A stretch of 64,000 bases of DNA from Piscinibacter sp047600445 (GCF_047600445.1 NZ_JASGKT010000002.1:2046001-2110000); one strand, 5' to 3'. Shown: positions 24,287 to 33,515, counted from the stretch's first letter. The notes: generated by a model from the letters alone, not told the origin. Program-made: numbers and translations.

Positions 24287-26326
24287 TCAAGACCTTGCGA
24301 GTTCGGGCGCCGCCGCCGTGCGCAGCAGGCGCGCGGCGCGCGCCGCCACCTGCTCGGCGCCGAGGCCGAAATGGCGGAACAGCTCGCCGGCCGGCGCCGA
24401 TTCGCCGAAGCGGTCGAGGCCGACCACGTCGCCGTGTTCGCCGACATGCTTCCACCACAGGCCGGTGCTGCCGGCCTCCACCGCGAGGCGCGGCAGGTGG
24501 CGCGGGATGACCTCGCTGCGGTATGCCGCGTCCTGGCGTTCGAAGACATCGAGGCAGGGCACCGACACCACGCGCGCCGACAGCCCATCGCCGGCCAGCA
24601 GCGTGGCGGCGGCGAGCGCGATGCCCACTTCGGAGCCGGTGGCGATCAGCGCCACTTGCTCGTCGGCCGGCCGGCGCAGCACGTAGCCGCCGCGGGCGAT
24701 GGCGTCGATGCGCTCGGCGCCGTCGCCGGCATGCGGCAGCGCCTGCCGGCTCAGCGCCAGCACGCTGGGGCCGTCGCCGCGCCGCAGCGCTTCGCGCCAA
24801 GAGACTGCTGTTTCGGTCGCATCGGCGGGGCGCCACACGTCCAGCCCGGGGATCAGCCGCAGGCTCGACACATGCTCCACCGGCTGGTGCGTCGGCCCGT
24901 CTTCGCCCAGGCCGATCGAGTCGTGCGTGAACACGTGCACCACCGGCAGCTTCATCAGCGCGGCCATGCGCAGCGCGTTGCGGCCGTAGTCGCTGAAGGT
25001 GAGGAAGGTGCCGCCGTAGGGCCGCAGTCCGCCGTGCAGCGCGATGCCGTTCATGATCGCCGCCATGCCGAACTCGCGCACGCCGTAGTGCACGTGGTTG
25101 CCGGTGCCGGCGCCGGTGAGCGGCTGGCTGCCCTTCCAGTCGGTCAGGTTCGAGCCGGTCAGGTCGGCCGAGCCGCCGAGCAGGCCGGGCAAGTGCGGCG
25201 CCACCGCGTGGAGCACGTCCTGCGAGGCCTTGCGCGTGGCGACGCTGGCGCGCTTCGCTTCCGTCTCGGCGATCGCCTTCGCGAACGCCTGCTCGGCAGC
25301 GGCCGGCAAGCCGTTCGAGGCGAAGCGCCGCAGCAGCTCGTGCGCGAGTTCGGGGTGCGCCTCGGCATAGGCGCCGAAACGCTGTTGCCACTCGCGCCGC
25401 GCCTGCGCGCCGCGCTCGCGTGCCGACCAGGCTTCGCGCACCGCGTCGGGAATCTCGAAAGCCGGCCAGGTCCAGCCGAGCTGCTCGCGTGTCTTCGCGA
25501 TCTCCTCGGCACCCAGCGCCTCGCCGTGCGCCTTGGCGGTGCCGGCGCGGTTCGGCGAGCCGAAGCCGATGGTCGTGCGGCAGCACACCAGCACTGGCTT
25601 GCCGGAGGCTTTCGCGGCGGTGATCGCCGCATCGAGCGCCGCGCGGTCGTGGCCGTCGACGTGGCGGATCACGGTCCAGCCATAGGCCTCGAAGCGCGCC
25701 GGCGTGTCGTCGCCGAACCAGCCCTTCACGTCGCCGTCGATCGAGATGCCGTTGTCGTCGTAGAAGGCCACCAGCTTGTTCAGCCGCCAGGTGCCGGCCA
25801 GCGACGCGGCCTCGTGGCTGATGCCTTCCATCAGGCAGCCGTCGCCGAGGAAGACCCAGGTGCGGTGGTCGATCACGCTGTGGCCGGGCCGGTTGAACTC
25901 GGCAGCCAGCAGCTTCTCGGCCAGCGCCATGCCGACCGCGTTGGTGATGCCCTGGCCGAGCGGGCCGGTGGTGGTCTCGACGCCTGGCGCCAGGCCGTGC
26001 TCGGGATGGCCGGGCGTCAGCGAATGAAGCTGGCGGAAGCGCCGCAGCTCGCTCATCGGCAGCGCGTAGCCGGAAAGATGCAGCAGCGCGTACAGCAGCA
26101 TCGAGCCGTGGCCGTTGGAGAGCACGAAGCGGTCGCGGTCCGGCCACTGCGGGTCGGCCGGATCGTGCTTCAGGTGGTGGCGCCACAGCGCTTCGGCGAT
26201 GTCGGCCATGCCCATCGGCATGCCGGGGTGGCCGGAGTTGGCGGCCTGCACCGCATCGATGGCCAGCACGCGCAGCGCGTTGGCGCACAGCGTGCGCAGC
26301 GCGGCGGCGTCGGGGGAAGTCGTCAT
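24287..26326 (-). CDS. cbbT: Transketolase (Calvin cycle)
   Basis: The product is 679 aa, a thiamine-diphosphate enzyme. The N-terminal domain has NSGHPGMPMGMA, ETTTGPLGQGI and the TPP motif VFLGDGCLMEG ... DDNGISIDG. The pyrimidine domain has LLGGSADLTGSN and FTHDSIGLGEDGPTHQPVEH. It shuttles two-carbon units to regenerate ribulose phosphate. It starts 17 bp after cbbP ends. The start MTTSPDAAALRTLCANALR was chosen because upstream in-frame sequence reads through cbbP in another frame. Confidence 0.95.
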   Translation of the reverse strand: MTTSPDAAALRTLCANALRVLAIDAVQAANSGHPGMPMGMADIAEALWRHHLKHDPADPQWPDRDRFVLSNGHGSMLLYALLHLSGYALPMSELRRFRQLHSLTPGHPEHGLAPGVETTTGPLGQGITNAVGMALAEKLLAAEFNRPGHSVIDHRTWVFLGDGCLMEGISHEAASLAGTWRLNKLVAFYDDNGISIDGDVKGWFGDDTPARFEAYGWTVIRHVDGHDRAALDAAITAAKASGKPVLVCCRTTIGFGSPNRAGTAKAHGEALGAEEIAKTREQLGWTWPAFEIPDAVREAWSARERGAQARREWQQRFGAYAEAHPELAHELLRRFASNGLPAAAEQAFAKAIAETEAKRASVATRKASQDVLHAVAPHLPGLLGGSADLTGSNLTDWKGSQPLTGAGTGNHVHYGVREFGMAAIMNGIALHGGLRPYGGTFLTFSDYGRNALRMAALMKLPVVHVFTHDSIGLGEDGPTHQPVEHVSSLRLIPGLDVWRPADATETAVSWREALRRGDGPSVLALSRQALPHAGDGAERIDAIARGGYVLRRPADEQVALIATGSEVGIALAAATLLAGDGLSARVVSVPCLDVFERQDAAYRSEVIPRHLPRLAVEAGSTGLWWKHVGEHGDVVGLDRFGESAPAGELFRHFGLGAEQVAARAARLLRTAAAPELARS

Positions 26327-26343
26327 GCTCGCGCCCTCCCCGC

Positions 26344-27222
26344 TCACTGGCCCAGCGCCTTGCGGCGCCGCTCGACGAGACGCAGGATCATCGGCGTGAA
26401 GATCAGTTGCATCGCCAGTTCCATCTTGCCGCCCGGCACCACCAGCGTGTTGGCGCGGCTCATCCACGAGTCGTGCAGCATCGACAGCAGGTAGGGGAAG
26501 TCGATGCCGGCCGGGTTCGCGAAGCGGATCACGACGATGCTCTCGTCGGCGGTGGGAATGGTGCGCGCGATGAAGGGGTCGGAGGTGTCGACCACCGGCA
26601 CGCGCTGGAAGTTGATGTGCGTGCGCGTGAACTGCGGGCAGATGTAGTGCACGTAGTCGGGCATGCGGCGCAGGATCACGTCGGTCACCGCCTCGGTGGA
26701 GTAGCCGCGCATGTTCTTGTCGCGGTGCAGCTTCTGGATCCACTCCAGGTTGATCACCGGCACCACGCCGATCAGCAGGTCGGGGTAGCGCGCGATGTCC
26801 ACCGTGTCGGTGGTGACGCCGCCATGCAGGCCTTCGTAGAACAGCAGCTCGCTGCCGGGCAGGTTCTCCCAGGGCGTGAAGGTGCCGGGCTCCTGCTGGT
26901 ACGGGGCGGCTTCGTTGGCGTCGTGCAGGTACTTGCGGCTCTTGCCGGTGCCGCTTTCGGCGTAGTCGCGGAACAGCGCCTCCAGTTCCTCGAACAGGTT
27001 GCCCTCGTGGCCGAAGTGGCTGAAGTTGCGGTTGCCGTCGGCCTCGGCCTCGGCGAGCTTCTCGCGCATCGCCTTGCGGTCGTAGCGGTGGAAGGCGTCG
27101 CCCTCGATGACGGCGGCGTCGACCTTCTCGCGCCGGAAGATGGCCTCGAAGGTGCGCGTCACCGAGGTGGTGCCGGCGCCCGACGATCCGGTGATCGCGA
27201 TGATGGGGTGCTTGGCGGACAT
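26344..27222 (-). CDS. cbbP: Phosphoribulokinase
   Basis: The product is 292 aa, a proteobacterial type I PRK. The P-loop GSSGAGTT is at 12-19, with EGDAFHRYDR and FYEGLHGGV following. It phosphorylates ribulose-5-phosphate to the RuBisCO substrate. The short length and lack of the plant regulatory cysteines fit the NADH-regulated bacterial class. It lies 177 bp downstream of cbbF, a gap containing repeats, and just before cbbT. Confidence 0.96.
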   Translation of the reverse strand: MSAKHPIIAITGSSGAGTTSVTRTFEAIFRREKVDAAVIEGDAFHRYDRKAMREKLAEAEADGNRNFSHFGHEGNLFEELEALFRDYAESGTGKSRKYLHDANEAAPYQQEPGTFTPWENLPGSELLFYEGLHGGVTTDTVDIARYPDLLIGVVPVINLEWIQKLHRDKNMRGYSTEAVTDVILRRMPDYVHYICPQFTRTHINFQRVPVVDTSDPFIARTIPTADESIVVIRFANPAGIDFPYLLSMLHDSWMSRANTLVVPGGKMELAMQLIFTPMILRLVERRRKALGQ

Positions 27223-27271
27223 GGTGGTCTTCCTGGAAGTGGGGAATTCGATGGTCTTGCTCGGTATGGAT

Positions 27272-27344
27272 CCCGTTCGGGCTGAGGCTGTCGAAGCCCA
27301 CCGAGGTGCAACGCCAGGCCCTTCGACAAGCTCAGGGCGAACGG
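27272..27344. repeat. Dispersed inverted repeat, copy 4, followed by short tandem repeats
   Basis: CCCGTTCGGGCTGAGGCTGT and GACAAGCTCAGGGCGAACGG form inverted arms. Behind it, 27345-27390 contains two tandem copies of CTCTACTCAGGGC(C/G)CACGGAT. The block fills the gap between cbbF and cbbP inside the cbb operon. Confidence 0.8.
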
Positions 27345-27399
27345 AGCTCTACTCAGGGCCCACGGATCTCTACTCAGGGCGCACGGATCTCTGCCTCGG

Positions 27400-28473
27400 T
27401 CAGAGCGTGGTCGCGAACAGGCCGCGCTTGCCGAACAGCGGCGACTTGAACGACTCCAGCGGCTCCTCGGCGTGGTAGCGCTCGATGCGCCCCACTTCCT
27501 CGGCCGAGCCGAAGATGAAGCCGATGCGCTGGTGCAGCGACTCGGGCGCGACGTCCAGGATGCGCTTGTGCCCGGTGGTGGCGCGCCCGCCGGCCTGCTC
27601 GACCAGCATCGCGATCGGGTTGGCCTCGTACAGCAGGCGCAGCCGCCCGGCCTTGCCCGGGTCCTTGTTGTCGCGCGGGTACATGAACACGCCGCCGCGC
27701 ATCAGGATGCGGTGCGTCTCGGCCACCAGCGAGGCGATCCAGCGCATGTTGAAGTCGGCGCCGCGCGGCCCGGTGCTGCCGGCCATGCATTCGTCGACGT
27801 AGCGCTTGACCGCCGGCTCCCAGAAGCGGCTGTTCGAGGCGTTGATCGCGAACTCGCGCGTGGCCGGCGGGATCGCCAGGTCGCGGTGGCTCAGCACCCA
27901 TTCACCCAGCGTCGGCTCGAGCGTGAAGGCATGCGTGCCCTTGCCCAGCGTCAGCACCAGCATGGTCGAGGGGCCGTAGATCGCGTAGCCGGCGCAGACC
28001 TGCTCGGTGCCGGCTTGCAGGAAGTCTTCGGGCTTCGCGTCCTCGCCCGGCGTCGCGGCGCGCAGCACCGAAAAGATGCTGCCCACCGAGACGTTGACGT
28101 CGATGTTGGAGGAACCGTCGAGCGGGTCGAACAGCAGCAGGTACTTGCCGCGCGGATACTGCGGCGGCAGCGTGTAGGGCGCGTCCATCTCCTCCGACAC
28201 CATGCCGGCGACGTGCCCGTCCCACTCGGCCGAGCGCAGGAACAGCTCGTTGCTCTCGATGTCCAGCGGCTTCTGCTCCTCGCCCTGCACGTTGACGCTG
28301 CCCGCGCCGCCCTGGGTGCCGGCCAGCGCGCCGAGCGCGACCTTGCGCGAGATCGCCTTGCAGGCGAGCGACACGTCGGTGACCAGCGCGTTCAGCTCGC
28401 CGGTGGCGCCGGGGTGGCGGCGCCGCTGCTCGATCAGGAACTGCGTCAGGGTGGGTCTTCCGCCGGTGGGCAT
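27400..28473 (-). CDS. cbbF: Fructose-1,6-bisphosphatase class I
   Basis: The product is 357 aa. The metal/active-site motif LLLFDPLDGSSNIDVNVSVGSIFS is complete, and the C-terminal phosphate site RLRLLYEANPIAMLVEQAGG is present. It hydrolyses fructose-1,6-bisphosphate (and possibly sedoheptulose-1,7-bisphosphate) in the Calvin cycle. The start at 28473 is favoured by AAGGAGACCGTC just before the ATG; a start eight codons upstream is also open. It lies 10 bp after cbbZ. Confidence 0.95.
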   Translation of the reverse strand: MPTGGRPTLTQFLIEQRRRHPGATGELNALVTDVSLACKAISRKVALGALAGTQGGAGSVNVQGEEQKPLDIESNELFLRSAEWDGHVAGMVSEEMDAPYTLPPQYPRGKYLLLFDPLDGSSNIDVNVSVGSIFSVLRAATPGEDAKPEDFLQAGTEQVCAGYAIYGPSTMLVLTLGKGTHAFTLEPTLGEWVLSHRDLAIPPATREFAINASNSRFWEPAVKRYVDECMAGSTGPRGADFNMRWIASLVAETHRILMRGGVFMYPRDNKDPGKAGRLRLLYEANPIAMLVEQAGGRATTGHKRILDVAPESLHQRIGFIFGSAEEVGRIERYHAEEPLESFKSPLFGKRGLFATTL

Positions 28474-28483
28474 GACGGTCTCC

Positions 28484-29188
28484 TTAGTTGTTGGCAATCG
28501 GTTCGGCGGCGGCGCGGCACGGCAGCGCGGCGAGCAGTTCGTGCGGCGCGGCGATGCGCAGCGGGTCCAGCCAGGCGGGCAGCGCGGCGTGGCCGTAGCC
28601 CCAGCCCACGCACAGCGCGCGGCAGCCGGCGGCGTGCGCGGCGCGCATGTCGGGTTCGGCGTCGCCCACCATCAGCAGCTCGTGCGGCGCGACGCCGAGG
28701 CGCTCGCAGGCCGCCAGCAGCAGCGCCGGCGCGGGCTTGCGCAGAGACGGCGTGTCGGCGCCGTGCACGCCGCTCAGGTAAGGCACCAGCCCGGCAGCGC
28801 CGAGCACCGCACGCGCCAGCGGCGTCGGCTTGTTGGTGAGCACCACCAGCGGCAGCGCGCGGTGCAGCGCGTCCAGCAGTTCGACGACGCCGGGGTAGAC
28901 GCCGCCGCCGGCCAGCGGCGCGGCCAGCGTGGCGGCGTCGAACCGGCGGCGCAGGCGCGTGCGCAGGGCGAGGTCGTCCGCATCGCCGCCTTGCGCTTCG
29001 AGCGCGCGGACGATCAGCGCATCGGGGCCGTCGCCGATCCAGCCGCGCACGCGCGCCAGGTCGAAACACGCCAGGCCTTCGCGGTGCAGCGCGGCGTTGA
29101 GCGCGTGCTGGATGTCGGGCGCGCTGTCCACCAGCGTGCCGTCGAGATCGAAGGCGACGGCGCGGATCGTGCGCAGCTCATCCGTCAT
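28484..29188 (-). CDS. cbbZ: Phosphoglycolate phosphatase (CbbZ type)
   Basis: The product is 234 aa, a HAD-superfamily phosphatase. Motif I is FDLDGTLVDS with the nucleophile Asp, motif II is VVLTNKPT, motif III lysine is in SLRKPAPALL, and motif IV is MVGDAEPDMRAAHAAG. It removes 2-phosphoglycolate made by RuBisCO oxygenation. The start overlaps the cbbE stop by 4 bp. Its place in the cbb operon separates it from housekeeping gph. Confidence 0.92.
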   Translation of the reverse strand: MTDELRTIRAVAFDLDGTLVDSAPDIQHALNAALHREGLACFDLARVRGWIGDGPDALIVRALEAQGGDADDLALRTRLRRRFDAATLAAPLAGGGVYPGVVELLDALHRALPLVVLTNKPTPLARAVLGAAGLVPYLSGVHGADTPSLRKPAPALLLAACERLGVAPHELLMVGDAEPDMRAAHAAGCRALCVGWGYGHAALPAWLDPLRIAAPHELLAALPCRAAAEPIANN

Positions 29189-29868
29189 AACGCCTCCAGC
29201 GCTTCGCCGCGGATCGCCGCGATCGCGTCGCGGTACGCCGCCGCGTCGCGCGCACCGGTGAACACCGCCGAGCCAGCCACCAGCGTGTCGGCGCCGGCGG
29301 CGGCAATGGCGCGCGCGTTGTCGGGCTTGACGCCGCCGTCGACCTCCAGCCAGATCGGCTTGCCGGTCGCTTCGATGCGCCGCCGGATCGCCTCGATCTT
29401 GCGCAGCGCCGAGGCGATGAAGGCCTGCCCGCCGAAGCCGGGGTTGACCGACATCACCAGCACCAGGTCCAGATCTTCCAGCACATGGTCGAGCACCGCC
29501 AGCGGCGTCGCCGGGTTCAGCACCAGACCGGCCTTGCAGCCCTGCGAGCGGATCAACTGGATCGTGCGGTGCACGTGCTCGCTCGCCTCGGGGTGGAAGC
29601 TGATGATGCCGGCGCCGGCCTGCGCGAACAGGGGCACCAGCGCATCGACGGGCTTGACCATCAGGTGCACGTCGATGGGCACCGTCGAATGAGGCTTGAT
29701 GGCCTGGCACACCAGCGGCCCGACCGTCAGGTTGGGCACGTAGTGGTTGTCCATCACGTCGAAGTGGATCAGGTCGGCGCCGGCGGCGATGACGGCGCGC
29801 ACCTCCTCGCCGAGCCGCGCGAAGTCGGCCGACAGCAGGCTGGGCGCGATGCGGATCTCGCGGCTCAT
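29185..29868 (-). CDS. cbbE: Ribulose-phosphate 3-epimerase
   Basis: The product is 227 aa, a TIM-barrel enzyme with IAPSLLSADFARLGEEV, HFDVMDNHYVPNLTVGP, DVHLMV, SVNPGFGGQ and LEVDGGVKPDN. These supply the metal-binding His/Asp residues. It interconverts xylulose-5-phosphate and ribulose-5-phosphate. The start overlaps the cbbY stop by 4 bp and the stop overlaps the cbbZ start by 4 bp. Confidence 0.95.
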   Translation of the reverse strand: MSREIRIAPSLLSADFARLGEEVRAVIAAGADLIHFDVMDNHYVPNLTVGPLVCQAIKPHSTVPIDVHLMVKPVDALVPLFAQAGAGIISFHPEASEHVHRTIQLIRSQGCKAGLVLNPATPLAVLDHVLEDLDLVLVMSVNPGFGGQAFIASALRKIEAIRRRIEATGKPIWLEVDGGVKPDNARAIAAAGADTLVAGSAVFTGARDAAAYRDAIAAIRGEALEAL

Positions 29869-30614
29869 CCCGCCGCTCCGGCATACAGCGCGGAAAACTC
29901 GCTGCGCGGGCGGCGGTCGCCCAGGCGCGCGAGTTCGGCGTAGTCGATTTCGCCGAGGTGCTGCAGCACCAGCCCGGCCTCGGCGAAGTCGTGGTGCTCG
30001 GTCCAGTAGGTCGGCGTCACCACCGTCCACAGCCCGGCGCGCGTGGCGGCGAGCAGGCCGTTGCGCGAATCCTCCAGCGCCACGGCCTGATCCACGTCGG
30101 CGCCGAGATGCCGCAGCGCGAGCTGGTAGATGTCGGGCGCCGGCTTCTTGGCCGCCACCTGGTCGCCGCAGGCGATCACGCTGAACTTCTCGATGCCGCG
30201 CGGGCCGAGCGTCGCGTTCAGCAGCGCGTCGATGTTGGCAGCAGTGGTCGTGCTGGCGATCGCGAGGCGGCAGCCGGCGGCCAGCGCCTCGTCGATCAAG
30301 GCCTCCACGCCCTCGCGCAGCGGCACCGCGCCGTCGGCGACGAAGGCGCTGTAGAACCTGGTCTTCTCGGCGTGGATCGCCGGGATCAGCGCGGTGAGCT
30401 GCTTGCGCTCGGCGCTGGAGAGCGTCTTCGTCGCCAGGTAGGCCGCGATGCGCTCCTTGCCGCCCGTCGTCTTCAGCAGTTCCTTGTAGGCGTCCTGGCT
30501 CCAGCGCCAGTCGAGCTTGAAGCGTTCGAAGGCGTTGTTGAAGGCGACACGGTGCGCTTCTTCGGTGTCGGCCATCGTGCCGTCGACGTCGAAGATCAGG
30601 GCCTCGATGCTCAT
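29865..30614 (-). CDS. cbbY: HAD phosphatase CbbY (xylulose-1,5-bisphosphate phosphatase type)
   Basis: The product is 249 aa. HAD motif I is LIFDVDGTMADTEEAHRVAFN, motif II is IASTTTAANI, motif III is AAKKPAPDIYQLAL and motif IV is ALEDSRNGLLAA. Red-type CbbY is known to destroy xylulose-1,5-bisphosphate, a RuBisCO inhibitor, so it works with CbbX to keep RuBisCO active. It overlaps cbbX by 4 bp upstream and cbbE by 4 bp downstream. Confidence 0.93.
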   Translation of the reverse strand: MSIEALIFDVDGTMADTEEAHRVAFNNAFERFKLDWRWSQDAYKELLKTTGGKERIAAYLATKTLSSAERKQLTALIPAIHAEKTRFYSAFVADGAVPLREGVEALIDEALAAGCRLAIASTTTAANIDALLNATLGPRGIEKFSVIACGDQVAAKKPAPDIYQLALRHLGADVDQAVALEDSRNGLLAATRAGLWTVVTPTYWTEHHDFAEAGLVLQHLGEIDYAELARLGDRRPRSEFSALYAGAAG

Positions 30615-31507
30615 GCGGCAGCTCCTTGGGAGGCTTGGGTGAAGACACGGCTGGCGAGCACGTCCGGTGCCTGCAGCGTGACGAGTTCGTCGCGGCCCAG
30701 CGCCGCGTCGCTCGCGAACAGCCGCGTCGCCTGGCGCAGCCGGATGCGGTCGAGCGCATTGCGGATCGAGCGCCCGTTGGCGAAGTGCGGCTGCTGCCGG
30801 CGCAGGTGCACGTAGCGCGCGAAGGCCGATTCCGCCTCGCCATCGAAGCGGTAGTTCAGCTTGTCCAGCATCAGTCGCGCGATCTGCATCAACTCGGCTT
30901 CGTCGTAGTCGGGGAAGGCGATGTGGTGCGCGATGCGCGAGGCCATGCCGGGGTTGGACGAGAAAAAGGTGTCCATCCGGTCCTGGTAGCCGGCGAGGAT
31001 CACGACCAGGTCGTCGCGCTGGTTCTCCATCACCTGAAGCAATATCTCGATCGCCTCCTGGCCGTAGTCGCGTTCGTTCTCGGGGCGATACAGGTAGTAG
31101 GCCTCGTCGATGAACAGCACGCCGCCCATCGCCTTCTTGATCACTTCCTTGGTCTTGGGCGCGGTGTGGCCGATGAACTGGCCGACCAGGTCGTCGCGCG
31201 TCACCGCGACCAGATGGCCCTTGCGCACGTAGCCGAGCTGCTTGAGCACCTCGGCCATGCGCAGCGCCACCGTGGTCTTGCCGGTGCCGGGGTTGCCGGT
31301 GAAGCACATGTGCAGCGTGGGCGGCTGCGATTGCAGGCCCTGCTCGGCGCGCAGCCTGTCGATCAGCAGCAGCGCGGCGATGTCGCGGATGCGCCCCTTC
31401 ACCGGCGCGAGGCCGACCAGCTCGGCGTCGAGCTGGTCGAGCAGCGCCTTGACGCCGGAGGATTCGAACAGCGCCTTGGGCGCGCTGGGCTGCACGGGCA
31501 TGTCCAT
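30611..31507 (-). CDS. cbbX: Red-type RuBisCO activase, AAA+ ATPase
   Basis: The product is 298 aa from the ATG at 31507. Walker A GNPGTGKT is at 71-78 and Walker B reads GGVLFIDEAYYLY. Sensor 1 lies in VVILAGYQDRMD, and arginine-finger-type residues occur in the block SSNPGMASRIAHHIAF. CbbX hexamers remodel inhibited red-type RuBisCO by pulling on the large-subunit C-terminus. A GTG at 31531 would add eight residues; neither start has a clear ribosome site, and the region upstream is a repeat element. Confidence 0.94.
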   Translation of the reverse strand: MDMPVQPSAPKALFESSGVKALLDQLDAELVGLAPVKGRIRDIAALLLIDRLRAEQGLQSQPPTLHMCFTGNPGTGKTTVALRMAEVLKQLGYVRKGHLVAVTRDDLVGQFIGHTAPKTKEVIKKAMGGVLFIDEAYYLYRPENERDYGQEAIEILLQVMENQRDDLVVILAGYQDRMDTFFSSNPGMASRIAHHIAFPDYDEAELMQIARLMLDKLNYRFDGEAESAFARYVHLRRQQPHFANGRSIRNALDRIRLRQATRLFASDAALGRDELVTLQAPDVLASRVFTQASQGAAA

Positions 31508-31538
31508 ATGCGTTAAGTCTGTTGATTCCACTCGAACC

Positions 31539-31620
31539 AGGCCCTTCGACAGGCTCAGGGCGAACGGTGACGGGCCGACCCCGTTCGTCCTGAGCAGGGA
31601 CTGAGCTTGTCGAAGGATCA
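31539..31620. repeat. Dispersed inverted repeat, copy 5, between cbbX and cbbS
   Basis: GGCCCTTCGACAGGCTCAGG plus GCGAACGG forms one arm, and CCGTTCGTCCTGAG ... CTGAGCTTGTCGAAGG the other. It covers most of the gap between cbbS and cbbX, and its edge overlaps the cbbS stop codon (31618-31620). On the transcript it would form a strong hairpin just after cbbS, which could raise the level of cbbLS message over the rest of the operon (inference). Confidence 0.8.
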
Positions 31621-32037
31621 GTACCTCGCGCCTTCCGGCCGATGCGCCACCGCGTAGCTCTCGATGCTGTAGCGCAGCGTGCGGCCCGGCTCCTCGGTGC
31701 GGATCAGTCGGAAGCCGGGCTCCTGCTTCGGCCGGTTGACGATGAAGGACAGCACCACCGACTCCGTGCCGTGCGTGGAATCGAAGGCCGTGACGCGGAT
31801 GTACTGGTCGGGGAAGGTCTTGCGGCAGGCATTGATCTCCATGAGGATGCCGGCGGCGTCCTTCAGGTCGAACATCGGGTTGCCGTGCATCTCCCAGAAG
31901 GTGTTGCGCGGATGCGGATCGTCGGTGTACTCGACGCCCACCGCCCAGCCTTTGTCCAGGCAGTATTCGAGCTGCCTGGTGATCTGCGCGTCGCTGAGGT
32001 CGGGCAGGAAGGAGAAGGTGCCCTGTGTGATTCGCAT
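31618..32037 (-). CDS. cbbS: RuBisCO small subunit, red-type form I
   Basis: The product is 139 aa. It starts MRITQGTFSFLPDLSDAQI, with GWAVGVEYTDDPHPRNTFWEMHG and a C-terminal extension (RTEEPGRTLRYSIESYAVAHRPEGARY) that forms the hairpin barrel of red-type enzymes. It caps the L8S8 holoenzyme. It lies 11 bp after cbbL. The stop codon coincides with the edge of a repeat element. Confidence 0.96.
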   Translation of the reverse strand: MRITQGTFSFLPDLSDAQITRQLEYCLDKGWAVGVEYTDDPHPRNTFWEMHGNPMFDLKDAAGILMEINACRKTFPDQYIRVTAFDSTHGTESVVLSFIVNRPKQEPGFRLIRTEEPGRTLRYSIESYAVAHRPEGARY

Positions 32038-32048
32038 GTCGTTGCTCC

Positions 32049-33515
32049 TTAGGCCACCGCCGGCGTCGGCACGTAGTCGGACGTGTCGGTCGAGGTGTAG
32101 TTGAAGGTGATGTCGCCCCAGGTATCCAGCGCGGCGGCCAGCGGCTTGCACCACTTGGCGGCGTCGCGCAGGATCTGCGGGCCCTCCTCCTTGATGTCGC
32201 GGCCCTCGTTGCGCGCCAGCACCATCGCTTCGAGCGCGACGCGGTTCGCCGTGGCGCCGGCCTGGATGCCCTGCGGGTGGCCGATGGTGCCGCCGCCGAA
32301 CTGCAGCACCACGTCGTCGCCGAACAGGTCGAGCAACTGGTGCATCTGGCCGGCGTGGATGCCGCCGGAAGCCACCGGCATCACCTTCTTCAGCGCGCCC
32401 CAATCCTGGTCGAAGTAGATGCCGCGCGGCAGGTCGACCCGCGTGTGCGTGTCGCGGCAGACCTTGTAGTAGCCCTGCACCGTCATCGGGTCGCCTTCGA
32501 GCTTGCCGACCGCGGTGCCGGCGTGGATGTGGTCGACGCCGGCCAGCCGCATCCACTTGGCGATCACGCGGAAGCTCACGCCGTGGTTCTTCTGGCGCGT
32601 GTAGGTGCCGTGCCCGGCGCGGTGCAGGTGCAGGATCATGTCGTTCTGCCGGCACCAGTGCGACAGGCTCTGGATGCCGGTGTAGCCGACCACCAGGTCG
32701 ACCATCACGATCACCGAGCCCAGGTCCTTGGCGAACTGCGCGCGGCGGTACATCTCCTCCATCGTGCCGGCGGTGACGTTGAGGTACGAACCCTTCACCT
32801 CGCCGGTGGCGGCGCTGGCCTTGTTGACCGCGTCCATCACGAACAGGAAGCGGTCGCGCCAGTGCATGAAGGGCTGCGAGTTGATGTTCTCGTCGTCCTT
32901 CATGAAGTCGAGCCCGCCCTTCAGGCCCTCGTAGACCACGCGGCCGTAGTTGCGGCCAGACAGCCCCAGCTTGGGCTTGGTGGTGGCGCCCAGCAGCGGG
33001 CGGCCGAACTTGTCGAGGCGCTCGCGCTCGACCACGACGCCGGTGGGCGGGCCGGCGAAGGTCTTCACGTAGGCGACCGGGAACCTCATGTCCTCCAGCC
33101 GCGCGGCCTTCAGCGGCTTGAACGAGAACACGTTGCCGATGATCGACGCGGCCACGTTGGTGATCGAGCCCTCTTCGAACAGACTCAGGTCGTAGGCCAC
33201 GTAGGCGAACCACTGGCCCGGGTTGTTGGGCACCGGCTCGACGCGATAGCACTTGGCGCGGTACATGTCGCAGGCGGTGAGGCGGTCGGTCCACACCACC
33301 GTCCAGGTCGCGGTGCTGGATTCGCCGGCCACCGCGGCGCCGGCCTCGATCGGGTCGACGCCGTCCTGCGGCGTGATGCGGAACAGCGCCAGGATGTCGG
33401 TGTCCTTGGGCACGTAGTCGCCGTCCCAGTAGCCCATCTGCGCGTACTTCAGCACGCCGGCGGAGTAGCGCTTCTTCGCGTCGGTGATCTGCTGGATGTC
33501 CTTCATGCTGCCCAT
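32049..33515 (-). CDS. cbbL: RuBisCO large subunit, red-type form I (IC/ID-like)
   Basis: The product is 488 aa. Catalytic residues are visible: K180 in GATTKPKLGLS, and the carbamylated K206 with D208 and E209 in GGLDFMKDDENIN. Loop 6 and the phosphate sites follow in HAGQMHQLLDLFGDDVVLQFGGGTIGHPQG. The N-terminus DAKKRYSAGVLKYAQMGYW is characteristic of the red lineage, consistent with cbbX and cbbY in the operon. It is the first gene after the divergent cbbR promoter region. It fixes CO2 onto ribulose-1,5-bisphosphate. Confidence 0.97.
   Translation of the reverse strand: MGSMKDIQQITDAKKRYSAGVLKYAQMGYWDGDYVPKDTDILALFRITPQDGVDPIEAGAAVAGESSTATWTVVWTDRLTACDMYRAKCYRVEPVPNNPGQWFAYVAYDLSLFEEGSITNVAASIIGNVFSFKPLKAARLEDMRFPVAYVKTFAGPPTGVVVERERLDKFGRPLLGATTKPKLGLSGRNYGRVVYEGLKGGLDFMKDDENINSQPFMHWRDRFLFVMDAVNKASAATGEVKGSYLNVTAGTMEEMYRRAQFAKDLGSVIVMVDLVVGYTGIQSLSHWCRQNDMILHLHRAGHGTYTRQKNHGVSFRVIAKWMRLAGVDHIHAGTAVGKLEGDPMTVQGYYKVCRDTHTRVDLPRGIYFDQDWGALKKVMPVASGGIHAGQMHQLLDLFGDDVVLQFGGGTIGHPQGIQAGATANRVALEAMVLARNEGRDIKEEGPQILRDAAKWCKPLAAALDTWGDITFNYTSTDTSDYVPTPAVA

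Noticed and set aside
24287..27301. A 1004-codon frame suggesting a cbbP-cbbT fusion
   Set aside because: The upstream part is out of frame with phosphoribulokinase, which has its own complete gene at 26344-27222; transketolase starts at 26326.
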